A DNA stretch of 25,467 bases from a virus, in IMG/VR virus record IMGVR_UViG_3300006947_000076, positions 1 through 25,467 of that record, one strand, 5' to 3'. Shown one piece after another: positions 1 through 5,134 of this stretch. The first letter of the stretch is position 1. Each line of letters begins with the position of its first letter. A model generated the notes under the pieces. That model had not been told where the DNA came from and did not search any database. It saw only the letters and a list, made by a program, of their open reading frames with translations. The translations under genes were made by a program, and so were the position numbers.

Positions 1-353
1 ACCTTCATGGTACGGTTATCATCTTGCAGGCTTATTCCGAGATACGCAACGTCATGGTTGGTGTATCGCCGTCCTTCACCATCAATCAGCTCTACTCTCG
101 TAATGTCTGCAAACTCTTGGTCAAGACCATAAGGCGTAGCAGGCAAAGGCTCTGGCTCGGAGTAGTCAACAAACTCAAGGACTTCTTCAGTCCCAATAGA
201 GTAGCCACAGGCTCTCATAAAGTATGTAAAAGACTCAAGTAAGTCGTCTTTGGTCATGTCCTTAGTGTTAATGGTATAGTTAATTGTAGTGTTGGGACTA
301 GACCCAAACTCGCACTCGTATGGATGTGCAATAAATTCGTATGCTTTGTTCAA
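1..353 (-). CDS. Conserved-looking phage protein of unknown function (partial, TTG start)
   Basis: The frame is open from a TTG at 353-351 to the left edge, giving at least 117 residues with no stop, so the C-terminus lies outside the window. The start is chosen because a good Shine-Dalgarno sequence (AAGGAGA, about 362-369 read on the minus strand) sits 7 bases upstream and a sigma70 promoter lies 28 bases further up. No ATG lies in a suitable position. The protein is acidic and soluble-looking with no membrane segment. A stretch near residues 60-70 is rich in proline and glutamate. I do not recognise the family. It is the last visible gene of the leftward arm and has its own promoter. Confidence 0.75.
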   Translation of the reverse strand, partial: MNKAYEFIAHPYECEFGSSPNTTINYTINTKDMTKDDLLESFTYFMRACGYSIGTEEVLEFVDYSEPEPLPATPYGLDQEFADITRVELIDGEGRRYTNHDVAYLGISLQDDNRTMK

Positions 354-381
354 AATGGTATCTCCTTTAAATTATGTAACT

Positions 382-410
382 ATTATACCTCTGTTCAGTT
401 ATATTGTCAA
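382..410 (-). promoter_or_regulatory. Sigma70-type promoter, leftward
   Basis: Read on the minus strand, a perfect TTGACA (410-405) and a perfect TATAAT (387-382) are separated by 17 bases. The upstream AAAGTTC context matches the other promoters of the window. It drives the partial gene ending at the left edge. Confidence 0.9.
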
Positions 411-422
411 GAACTTTCTATG

Positions 423-896
423 TTAATCCCAAAGGTTTTCATAGTATTTCCCGAACAAACGGAAGCCGTTACTAATTCTATCCTGATAAACTTTCATACC
501 TTCTTTATCGACTTTGAACGTATCTCTTTTTCCTTTCTTTAGCTCCGCTGCCCCACTCGGTAAGGGTATCCACTCGAAGTCTGTCTTGCCACTATAAAAC
601 TGCTGCTGCCAGTCGTCGTCCTCAAATTTCGAGCTAAAGGCAAAAATCATCTCGTCTAGTGCCCAATCCCATGCCTCAAAGTGAAACTCATCGGTTTCCC
701 ACTTGTCTTTTCGAGGAATAGTGCCAATCAGCTCATCAGGACGATCTTCAAAGGCAACGAGAGGAGCACCATGAGTGTCTGCTTTAAGTTGAATCAACAT
801 AGGCACAACAATATGTGCTAGGGTATGATCCATAGACCAAGTATCCCACTTATCAATTTTTACAAAGTTTTTAGTTTTCGTCATCCATACTTTCAT
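423..896 (-). CDS. Conserved phage protein of unknown function, 157 aa
   Basis: This is a soluble acidic protein rich in Trp, Asp and Phe. Its N-terminal part carries the pattern WSMDHTLAHIVVPMLIQLK (residues 20-38), and a central segment (about 65-95) is rich in aromatic and acidic residues. From memory this pattern recurs in hypothetical proteins of many tailed phages, but no function is known to me. It starts with ATG sharing ATGA with the stop of the upstream gene, after a GGAG-type ribosome site, so the two are translationally coupled. It is the last gene of the operon beginning at the 2252-2280 promoter. Confidence 0.85.
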   Translation of the reverse strand: MKVWMTKTKNFVKIDKWDTWSMDHTLAHIVVPMLIQLKADTHGAPLVAFEDRPDELIGTIPRKDKWETDEFHFEAWDWALDEMIFAFSSKFEDDDWQQQFYSGKTDFEWIPLPSGAAELKKGKRDTFKVDKEGMKVYQDRISNGFRLFGKYYENLWD

Positions 897-1216
897 ACTA
901 GCTTACTCCAATTAGTTTTCTCATCCATCAAGGACACTGTGTCAGGGAACGCCTCTGAAATATCCTTCCAGACGCCAGCATTGTTCATTTTGAGGCCATA
1001 TGTCTCCATATGACACCAGTATTCAGAACCTGAGTAGCCACGGAAGATATAGTGCTCTCCATATATCTCAACCTCTGTAATACCGCTATTGAGCCTCCAA
1101 CTATCGCTTCCTAGGTAGCCTCCACTCCAACCTGCAAGTACCTTATAGGTGATCTCGTCATTGTCTTTATTAGCTATTTTTAGTACTACCCAGTTGTCTG
1201 GTCTTTCAATGCTCAT
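893..1216 (-). CDS. Conserved phage protein of unknown function, 107 aa
   Basis: This soluble protein is rich in Gly, Trp and Tyr. Residues 1-50 look like beta strands (IERPDNWVVLKI, then YKVLAGWSGGY), and the middle continues with aromatic residues (GYSGSEYWCHMETYG). I see no catalytic motif or membrane segment. Its start overlaps the end of the 45-aa gene upstream by 11 bases and its stop overlaps the next start by four, so it is part of a tightly coupled leftward operon. The composition suggests a small beta-rich domain; function unknown. Confidence 0.85.
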   Translation of the reverse strand: MSIERPDNWVVLKIANKDNDEITYKVLAGWSGGYLGSDSWRLNSGITEVEIYGEHYIFRGYSGSEYWCHMETYGLKMNNAGVWKDISEAFPDTVSLMDEKTNWSKLV

Positions 1217-1343
1217 CTTCTTCCCCTAGTTCAAATTGTATTAGCCAGTAGCAGGCTTCCGACTTAGTTGTAAAGCGAGGGCTAATAACAGCTTCTGTTA
1301 TGCTTACCCAAAACCACTCACCCCACTCTTTCTTAAGTTTCAT
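1206..1343 (-). CDS. Small Trp-rich protein, 45 aa
   Basis: ATG at 1343-1341 opens a 45-residue frame with four tryptophans, including the pattern EWGEWFWVSI, and an acidic C-terminus (GEEDEH). Support comes from context. An AGGGTGG ribosome site lies just upstream, the start shares ATGA with the stop of the 56-aa gene before it, and the end overlaps the next gene by 11 bases, so it fills the gap exactly. The length and the motif (residues resembling FTTKSEACYWLIQ) suggest a small alpha/beta domain. Function unknown. Confidence 0.75.
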   Translation of the reverse strand: MKLKKEWGEWFWVSITEAVISPRFTTKSEACYWLIQFELGEEDEH

Positions 1344-1510
1344 AGCCACCCTATAACAATGTTAATCATAATTAAATATACACATAAAAGATTAGACAAT
1401 ACAACAAACGTGCGGATATACGAGATTCTATCTTCATTCTGTACATCATAGCCATCCTCTTCGTCAAAGGAGCCTAGTGCGTGTTTCCATATTGTCCACA
1501 ATCTTTTCAT
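1340..1510 (-). CDS. Small single-pass membrane protein, 56 aa
   Basis: The frame runs from ATG (1510-1508) to TGA (1342-1340). It has a basic, Trp-containing N-terminus (MKRLWTIWKHALG), an acidic linker at residues 15-28 and one hydrophobic segment at about residues 33-56 (FVVLSNLLCVYLIMINIVIG). The order matches the 59-aa protein encoded just upstream: the same WxxIWxxxLG-like start, an acidic linker with isoleucine-arginine before the membrane segment, then the membrane helix to the C-terminus. I infer that the two are diverged tandem paralogues. Its start overlaps the stop of that gene (TGATG) and its stop overlaps the next start (ATGA). Confidence 0.8.
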   Translation of the reverse strand: MKRLWTIWKHALGSFDEEDGYDVQNEDRISYIRTFVVLSNLLCVYLIMINIVIGWL

Positions 1511-1689
1511 CAGAATCCAATTAGTCCCCAGCCATGATTGGCTATAGCGTTAAGTATGATTGCCAAACAAGTAAGCATATGTGTAAACCACCACACGCTC
1601 CTAATACCGGCAATAGTGTTTGCTTGTCTATCAGTTTCACCAACTTTCTCTCCTAATGATTTAGCCCAGATTCTCCACCACTTATTCAT
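1510..1689 (-). CDS. Small single-pass membrane protein, 59 aa
   Basis: A longer frame reaches back to 1758, but it would overlap the upstream gene by 73 bases. The ATG at 1689-1687 shares ATGA with that gene's stop and leaves a protein beginning MNKWWRIWAKSLGEK, so I chose it. A charged N-terminal half precedes a hydrophobic helix at about residues 32-55 (WWFTHMLTCLAIILNAIA). The N-terminal pattern WRIWAKSLGEK resembles, from memory, small hypothetical proteins of T4-like and other marine phages. It is a likely inner-membrane protein of unknown role, paired with a paralogue just downstream. Confidence 0.8.
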   Translation of the reverse strand: MNKWWRIWAKSLGEKVGETDRQANTIAGIRSVWWFTHMLTCLAIILNAIANHGWGLIGF

Positions 1690-2219
1690 AAAGTAATCAC
1701 CTTCTTTTGTTCCAATTCTTTTGTCATACATTTCTTGAGAACCGGAGTAGGGTGGCACTCTCTCAGTACAGCCTCAAGGTGTGCAGTCTCCATGTCAGCG
1801 ATACGAATATCGCTACGGGGTTGGTCGCCTCGTATACCGAAGGTACCCCAAGTAAGATAATGTGCTTGTACTGCGTGTACTTCGTCATCATAGAGTGCTA
1901 AAGATGTCTGATCCGCGTGTATAGTAGTTCTCACATAGTCTAGTCCACCATCAATAACATAAGTTTTGCCGTTTGCATCATTATGAGATCGGTAATCATG
2001 TCTATGCTTTGACTCGAGTATAGTTCCGTCAGGAGTCTGAATAGCGTTATAGATTAGATTACGAGAGGCAAGCTTGTCAAGAATTTGCTGAGAAGCATCA
2101 ACCCACATGGCTTGCATTTTAGTAGGGTAAGTATCTCGTTTGTAGTTTTGCACGACCCAAGAAGCTACTTCGTAGGATTTACCGTGAGGTGCAAGGCACC
2201 AAGTCATATCATTGCTCAT
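1686..2219 (-). CDS. Conserved phage protein of unknown function, 177 aa
   Basis: This soluble protein begins MSNDMTWCLAPHG. Its centre is histidine- and aspartate-rich (HRHDYRSHNDANGKTYVIDG, about residues 72-91), followed by GLDYVR, and a second His-rich stretch is at about 115-125 (DDEVHAVQAHYLTWG). From memory this arrangement occurs in conserved hypothetical proteins of many tailed phages. The clustered His/Asp could bind metal, but that is inference. It is the first gene after the promoter at 2252-2280, with a strong AAGGAAGG ribosome site, and heads a six-gene coupled operon. Confidence 0.88.
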   Translation of the reverse strand: MSNDMTWCLAPHGKSYEVASWVVQNYKRDTYPTKMQAMWVDASQQILDKLASRNLIYNAIQTPDGTILESKHRHDYRSHNDANGKTYVIDGGLDYVRTTIHADQTSLALYDDEVHAVQAHYLTWGTFGIRGDQPRSDIRIADMETAHLEAVLRECHPTPVLKKCMTKELEQKKVITL

Positions 2220-2251
2220 AATTTACCTTCCTTTTTCAAGTTTATGAAGGT

Positions 2252-2280
2252 ATTATACGCGTTTAAGAGGGGATTGTCAA
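2252..2280 (-). promoter_or_regulatory. Sigma70-type promoter, leftward
   Basis: On the minus strand TTGACA (2280-2275) and TATAAT (2257-2252) lie 17 bases apart, preceded by ATATTTC. It serves the operon from 2219 down to 423. Confidence 0.9.
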
Positions 2281-2326
2281 GAAATATTTAAGAGGAGGTG
2301 AGCAGTTTCGTGACATACTCGGGTCG

Positions 2327-2345
2327 GCCCTAAGGTAGTTAGGGC
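2327..2345 (-). other. Perfect 7-bp intergenic hairpin
   Basis: The inverted repeat GCCCTAA / TTAGGGC has a 5-base loop and lies between the end of the 2353-2583 gene and the next promoter. No T-run follows on the minus strand, so it is not a standard intrinsic terminator. It could be a weak terminator, an mRNA end-stabilising element or a processing site. Its place just upstream of a promoter recalls the promoter-plus-stem-loop cassettes of T4-like phages. Confidence 0.5.
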
Positions 2346-2352
2346 AGAGTTG

Positions 2353-2583
2353 TTATCTACTTTCTTTGTACCAAGTTGCAAACTGGTCAAAATGTTTGCC
2401 GTTCTCAAATCTAACACAATCCTCGTCCACATTTGTAAAAGTTTTAACATCATGCAGGTGCTTAGGAACATTAAGTTTAAGCCAGTCTTTAGTACGGTTT
2501 CGCATATCGGTATGAATGAAGACCTGGTAGTAACTAGCCATCAGCCATTTTCGTTTAAAATCACATATATCATTCGGGGTCAT
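2353..2583 (-). CDS. Conserved phage protein of unknown function, 76 aa
   Basis: The frame extends upstream to 2622, but the ATG at 2583-2581 has a perfect AGGAGG five bases before it and the earlier ATG has none, so the shorter form is annotated. The protein is small and soluble, with MTPNDICDFKRKWLM at its N-terminus and FTNVDEDCVRFENGKHFDQF near its C-terminus, and is rich in aromatic and charged residues. Function not recognised. It overlaps the zinc-ribbon gene upstream by 14 bases and is the last gene of the operon from the 3310-3338 promoter. Confidence 0.82.
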   Translation of the reverse strand: MTPNDICDFKRKWLMASYYQVFIHTDMRNRTKDWLKLNVPKHLHDVKTFTNVDEDCVRFENGKHFDQFATWYKESR

Positions 2584-2740
2584 TACAGCCTCCTGTGCCA
2601 AGTAAGGGTTTTTGTCCCTCATCTAAATACCAAGGTATCTCAGTTTGACAATCACAGCATAGCTTTAGATTAAGGGTAGACAGTAGTATAAGATGGGTAT
2701 TACCGCAATTAGGACATTCTTTAGTCGTTATCTTGCTCAT
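2570..2740 (-). CDS. Small zinc-ribbon protein, 56 aa
   Basis: This short frame begins MSKITTKECPNCGN. It has two CxxC knuckles: C9/C12 (CPNC) and C28/C31 (CCDC), separated by a hydrophobic stretch (THLILLSTLNLKL). This is the standard layout of a zinc ribbon, and the segment after the second knuckle (IPWYLDEGQKPLLG) resembles small phage zinc-finger proteins I recall. A strong purine-rich ribosome site (AAAGGAGAAGGG) precedes the ATG. Such ribbons usually bind nucleic acid or protein; the partner is unknown. It overlaps both neighbours in a leftward operon. Confidence 0.85.
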   Translation of the reverse strand: MSKITTKECPNCGNTHLILLSTLNLKLCCDCQTEIPWYLDEGQKPLLGTGGCNDPE

Positions 2741-2849
2741 TCCCTTCTCCTTTGTTCTGGTATTGTTTAGCGGCTCCGTATGCTCCTATGAAAAACATAA
2801 CAGCAGCAATAGAGCCTATTATAGTTGATATAATCTCATGTCCTGTCAT
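2721..2849 (-). CDS. Small membrane peptide, 42 aa
   Basis: ATG at 2849-2847 shares TAATG with the stop of the metallopeptidase gene. The 42-residue product has a hydrophobic segment at about residues 6-26 (IISTIIGSIAAVMFFIGAYG) followed by a hydrophilic tail (KQYQNKGEGNEQDND). This fits a single-pass membrane protein with the tail in the cytoplasm. It overlaps the following zinc-ribbon gene by 20 bases. Function unknown; it is one of several tiny membrane proteins in the leftward arm. Confidence 0.7.
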   Translation of the reverse strand: MTGHEIISTIIGSIAAVMFFIGAYGAAKQYQNKGEGNEQDND

Positions 2850-3286
2850 TATTCATTCCAGTATAGGTCGGTTAGTATGTCTTCAAAGCCGTAGGCTTCA
2901 ACTTCCCACGGGGTCTCAGCGTACTCTAGTAAAGAGCAGTCGATTACAGTGGTAGAGTTAGTCCATACATCGTTGTCCATGTTGATCTGCTTTCTACAGA
3001 ATTGCTTGGCGTGTGTAAGCTCGTGAGCAATTGCTTCCGCTATCTCGTGAGGAAAGAACTCTATCTCCTCGCCTTCACAAATCCAGTGTGTAGCTATGTC
3101 GATAACAGACTCTACGTCATCGCCTGTACAAAGCCCGGCATGGTGCTCATTAGGTTCACCAATGAATTTGCCAACAACTATTGTGATGTCGTAAACAGCA
3201 TCCGTAGGGAATAGAGTAGTAACACAGTCATCAATGAACTGATTGTATTTAGTGTCGAGTATGCCTTCAATTTGTACGTTAATCAT
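2849..3286 (-). CDS. Predicted zinc metallopeptidase (HExxH), 145 aa
   Basis: The zincin signature HELTH is at residues 88-92 (H88 and H92 as zinc ligands, E89 as the general base), inside an alpha-helical stretch (EIAEAIAHELTHAKQF). About 35 residues later the pattern PWEVEA (126-131) supplies a glutamate as probable third ligand. This HELTH...PWEVEAYG layout is seen in small phage-encoded metallopeptidases, which I know only as predictions. The N-terminal 80 residues form the rest of a small alpha/beta domain with no signal peptide, so it should act in the cytoplasm. Substrate unknown; an early host-takeover protease or a SprT-like DNA-repair role are both possible. It is first in its operon, behind its own promoter and a GGAG site. 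Confidence 0.82.
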   Translation of the reverse strand: MINVQIEGILDTKYNQFIDDCVTTLFPTDAVYDITIVVGKFIGEPNEHHAGLCTGDDVESVIDIATHWICEGEEIEFFPHEIAEAIAHELTHAKQFCRKQINMDNDVWTNSTTVIDCSLLEYAETPWEVEAYGFEDILTDLYWNE

Positions 3287-3309
3287 TTGTTTCTCCAGTT
3301 TATAAAGCT

Positions 3310-3338
3310 ATTATACGGGCTTTTAAGGAGAAAGTCAA
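3310..3338 (-). promoter_or_regulatory. Sigma70-type promoter, leftward
   Basis: On the minus strand TTGACT (3338-3333) and TATAAT (3315-3310) have a 17-base spacer. It starts four bases after the stop of the bS21 gene and drives the metallopeptidase operon. Confidence 0.88.
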
Positions 3339-3341
3339 GTC

Positions 3342-3545
3342 TTAAAATAATTTAGGAGGATTAGTTGACCCTTGCCTTTTACGTTCCCTCTGCTTGGCCG
3401 CTGCCTTCTTTCTCTGCTTTTTAGTAGTGGGCTTCTCGTATTGTTGTTTCTCTTTGTACTGATAGAGTAAGTTACTCTCTGTCACTTTTCTACGAAAAAT
3501 ACGCAGAGCTTGCTCTACGTTGTTGTTTCTGACTTTTACTTGCAT
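3342..3545 (-). CDS. Phage-encoded ribosomal protein bS21 homologue
   Basis: The 67-residue protein matches the bS21 plan: a short beta-like N-terminus (MQVKVRNNNVEQALRIFRRK, where bacterial S21 has KVRENEPFDVALRRFKR), a helix with the ESNLLYQYKEKQQYEKPTTK segment corresponding to bacterial REFYEKPTTERKR, then a very basic tail (KKAAAKQRERKRQG). bS21 sits at the platform of the 30S subunit near the anti-Shine-Dalgarno sequence and helps initiation. Phage copies are known from metagenomic and cultured phages and are thought to replace host S21. Its ATG directly follows the TAA of the 27-aa gene. It is shorter than typical bacterial S21 at the C-terminus. It is expressed early from the promoter at 3803-3831. 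Confidence 0.88.
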   Translation of the reverse strand: MQVKVRNNNVEQALRIFRRKVTESNLLYQYKEKQQYEKPTTKKQRKKAAAKQRERKRQGSTNPPKLF

Positions 3546-3629
3546 TTATTCATCCCAATCGTCCCTGTCCCTAGTAAATATCCACAGGAATAGTGCTGCG
3601 AATACGAGGGCTATTTCTAAAGGTGTCAT
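3546..3629 (-). CDS. Tiny membrane peptide, 27 aa
   Basis: The frame MTPLEIALVFAALFLWIFTR plus an acidic tail (DRDDWDE) fits exactly between two genes. Its ATG shares ATGA with the upstream stop, and its TAA abuts the ATG of bS21. One hydrophobic helix covers about residues 4-19. The perfect coupling is the main support; the peptide itself has no recognisable family. Translation through it may couple bS21 synthesis to the first gene. Confidence 0.65.
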   Translation of the reverse strand: MTPLEIALVFAALFLWIFTRDRDDWDE

Positions 3630-3796
3630 TTAAATCTGACACCTCTTTTCTTTAAGTAGTTTACTTGATTACGAACACTCTGCTCTGTTCTGTCTGGTAG
3701 CATATCGCACATCTCGTCTATAGACGCATGATGGTAATATTGAGTAAGATGCTTACGCTCTCTTTCTGTCCACGGCTTGTTTTTATATTTTTTCAT
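3626..3796 (-). CDS. Small SANT/HTH-like DNA-binding protein, 56 aa, probably leaderless
   Basis: The protein begins MKKYKNKPWTERERKHLTQY and continues with a helix-turn-helix-like half ending EQSVRNQVNYLKKRGVRF. A tryptophan followed by an acidic helix, then an 'S-V-R-x-x-x-x-L-K-K-R-G' recognition helix, is the layout of SANT/Myb or GcrA-like modules. The same module recurs in the genes at 9318-9755 and 12265-12990. No Shine-Dalgarno precedes the ATG. The -10 hexamer ends only six bases before it, so transcription should start at or next to the ATG. As the first gene leftward, it may be an early regulator (inference). Confidence 0.78.
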   Translation of the reverse strand: MKKYKNKPWTERERKHLTQYYHHASIDEMCDMLPDRTEQSVRNQVNYLKKRGVRFK

Positions 3797-3802
3797 GGGA
3801 GT

Positions 3803-3831
3803 ATTATACTGCCAACGGACAGCTATGTCAA
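3803..3831 (-). promoter_or_regulatory. Sigma70-type promoter, leftward, at the divergent region
   Basis: On the minus strand TTGACA (3831-3826) and TATAAT (3808-3803) are spaced 17 bases. It drives the 56-aa DNA-binding protein, the 27-aa peptide and bS21, with essentially no 5' leader. It is back-to-back with two rightward promoters. Confidence 0.9.
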
Positions 3832-3863
3832 GATATTTTTTAGGGCATGGTCAAAAATTCTCC

Positions 3864-3892
3864 TTGACATTATCCTCTTTTTCAGGTATAAT
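3864..3892 (+). promoter_or_regulatory. Sigma70-type promoter, rightward, first of a tandem pair
   Basis: TTGACA (3864-3869) and TATAAT (3887-3892) have a 17-base spacer, with T-rich sequence in the spacer. It faces away from the leftward promoter 33 bases upstream and lies 76 bases before a second rightward promoter. Confidence 0.88.
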
Positions 3893-3939
3893 GCTCATTA
3901 AGAAGTTAAGAAAAGAACTGGGTAATTATAAGATAGTTC

Positions 3940-3968
3940 TTGACACATTACCTTAAACTGCGTATAAT
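3940..3968 (+). promoter_or_regulatory. Sigma70-type promoter, rightward, second of a tandem pair
   Basis: TTGACA (3940-3945) and TATAAT (3963-3968), 17 bases apart, follow the recurrent ATAGTTC context. It heads the block of small genes, lysis genes and glycosyltransferases at 4014-6872, in which I see no further promoter or terminator. Confidence 0.92.
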
Positions 3969-4013
3969 AGTTATTCTGAAATGGAGTTACCCATTAAAGA
4001 AACGGAGATACTT

Positions 4014-4151
4014 ATGATAGAACTAGCGATATTTGTGTTTTGCCTTATAGGGTGCGGTGTAAGCTGCCACGCTGTAGGAAAGCAAGAAGGTATCGCAGCG
4101 GCTATTGAACACTTAGTCGATAACGGGATGCTAGAAATAGATGAAGAATAG
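4014..4151 (+). CDS. Small membrane protein, 45 aa
   Basis: The hydrophobic N-terminus (IELAIFVFCLIGCGVSC, residues 2-18) is followed by GKQEGIAAAIEHLVDNGMLEIDEE, an amphipathic and acidic cytoplasmic part. From memory this plan (a short membrane anchor, then an 'EG..AAIE.L...G.LE.D' tail) is common in small phage proteins of unknown role. GGAG lies eight bases before the chosen ATG. An in-frame ATG at 3981 would add 11 residues but lacks a ribosome site. It is the first gene after the tandem promoters and overlaps the next by 11 bases. Confidence 0.75.
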   Translation: MIELAIFVFCLIGCGVSCHAVGKQEGIAAAIEHLVDNGMLEIDEE

Positions 4152-4311
4152 ATTAATACTACGCGAAGAGGTACTAGACGATCACACTATTCGCTATATC
4201 GTGGAAGATGCACACCAAGTGTATATGCTAACAGGCAACCTAGCCGTAGCAGAAGAGTTAGTAAGAAACCTTAAACTAGAATACCAACGGGAGCTACAAA
4301 ATGCCAGTTAA
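4141..4311 (+). CDS. Small protein of unknown function, 56 aa
   Basis: The frame begins MKNRLILREEVLDDHTIRYI and ends VRNLKLEYQRELQNAS. It is charged, mostly alpha-helical in appearance, with no membrane segment and no motif. It overlaps the previous gene by 11 bases and the next by 11 bases, which is the normal spacing here and the main support. The ribosome site is weak (purine-rich GGGATG further upstream), so translation may depend on coupling. Function not recognised. Confidence 0.65.
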   Translation: MKNRLILREEVLDDHTIRYIVEDAHQVYMLTGNLAVAEELVRNLKLEYQRELQNAS

Positions 4312-4489
4312 ATTTAAAGAAACAACCAAAATCTTAGTAGATCGTCAAGCGAAGAAGTATAGAACTCAGAACTTTTATATGCACGCTACGACTACAGACC
4401 AATTATTAGAAGCCTTCAACTCAAGCAGTACTCGTGGGCCTCGCAAACAAAAGATTCGTAACGAGTTAGTAAAGCGTAACGCAGTCTAG
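4301..4489 (+). CDS. Small basic conserved phage protein, 62 aa
   Basis: The sequence MPVKFKETTKILVDRQAKKY is followed by a variable middle and a basic end (GPRKQKIRNELVKRNAV). I recall similar small proteins with an MP-KFK start and a 'K.K.R.ELV.RG' end in T4-like and other marine phages, none with an assigned role. The net positive charge and the C-terminal basic helix suggest nucleic-acid or ribosome contact (inference). A GGGAG site lies eight bases before the ATG. Confidence 0.82.
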   Translation: MPVKFKETTKILVDRQAKKYRTQNFYMHATTTDQLLEAFNSSSTRGPRKQKIRNELVKRNAV

Positions 4490-4559
4490 GCAAAGTAGTC
4501 TCGCCTTTTAGTAGACTAAAGTAGGGCAGTCAGCCCAAGTTTCCAAAGGAGACATAGTA

Positions 4560-4667
4560 GTGACACATAGTAATGAGGCCGCGTGCATATTCTGCAACAC
4601 GGTTACAGCAGTATGCTGTTTAGCCTTGCCGTTTTTGACAATATACGCCAGCGTACTAGCAGCATAA
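4560..4667 (+). CDS. Small membrane peptide upstream of lysozyme, 35 aa (GTG start)
   Basis: A GTG at 4560 follows AAAGGAG by about seven bases and opens a 35-residue frame. It has four cysteines and a hydrophobic stretch (AVCCLALPFLTIYASVLAA, residues 17-35) that reaches the C-terminus. It ends 11 bases before the lysozyme start. The position at the head of a lysozyme-holin cassette suggests an accessory lysis peptide such as an antiholin, but no family is recognised. The 70 bases before it hold no other gene. Confidence 0.55.
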   Translation: MTHSNEAACIFCNTVTAVCCLALPFLTIYASVLAA

Positions 4668-4678
4668 GGAGAAGCAAA

Positions 4679-5134
4679 TTGAATAGGACAGAAGTATTTG
4701 AACAACTAAAGATTGACGAGGGGGTAAAGTATGAAATCTATAATGACCATCTTGGGTATCCGACATTTGGAGTTGGCCACCTCGTACTTGAAAGTGACCC
4801 CGAGTATAACCAACCAACTGGAACCCCTATCACCGAAGAAAGAGTGGCAGAGTGCTTTGATAAAGACCTCAACACAGCCATCTCAGAGTGTAACACTCTA
4901 TACGGAACAGGGGCTTTTGACGGACTACCGGACGAAGTGCAGGGAATACTTGTCAATATGATGTTCAACCTCGGACGTCCTAGACTTAGTAAGTTTAAAA
5001 ACATGAGAAAGGCAGTAGACTCTCGTGATTGGGCGCTTGCCGCTGTTGAAGGGAGAGACTCTCTTTGGTATCGCCAGGTAGGTAACCGTGCAGAACGGTT
5101 GATGGAGAAACTAGAGAATGTTACAAGTACTTAG
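4679..5134 (+). CDS. Endolysin, T4-type lysozyme (GH24), TTG start
   Basis: This glycoside hydrolase cleaves the N-acetylmuramic acid-N-acetylglucosamine bond of peptidoglycan. E14, D23 and T29 have the exact spacing of the T4 lysozyme triad (E11, D20, T26), within KIDEGVKYEIYNDHLGYPTF and then GVGH. The C-terminal lobe keeps NMMFNLG (about 91-97), W114 and the SLWYRQVGNRAERLM segment (about 127-141). A frame extends to 4583, but the TTG at 4679 lies seven bases after AAGGAG and gives 151 residues, close to T4's 164, starting just where T4 lysozyme starts. There is no signal peptide, so it needs the holin encoded next (17-base overlap) for release. Confidence 0.93.
   Translation: MNRTEVFEQLKIDEGVKYEIYNDHLGYPTFGVGHLVLESDPEYNQPTGTPITEERVAECFDKDLNTAISECNTLYGTGAFDGLPDEVQGILVNMMFNLGRPRLSKFKNMRKAVDSRDWALAAVEGRDSLWYRQVGNRAERLMEKLENVTST

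Noticed and set aside
2350-2673. A 107-aa plus-strand frame in the leftward arm
   Set aside because: It is antisense to the zinc-ribbon and 76-aa genes, which have proper ribosome sites and coupled starts.
3891-3956. A 21-codon frame (MLIKKLRKELGNYKIVLDTL...) between the tandem promoters
   Set aside because: Its ATG overlaps the -10 box of the first promoter and lies upstream of the expected transcript start, there is no ribosome site, and the frame runs through the second -35 box.
4490-4559. A possible terminator between the 62-aa gene and the lysis cassette (AGTCT...AGACT)
   Set aside because: The stem is only five base pairs with a long loop and has no T-run.
4583-4678. An N-terminal extension of the lysozyme with a hydrophobic stretch that could be taken for a signal-arrest segment
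   Set aside because: The frame overlaps the small membrane peptide gene, the ATG at 4583 has no ribosome site, and the TTG at 4679 has AAGGAG and matches the T4 lysozyme N-terminus.
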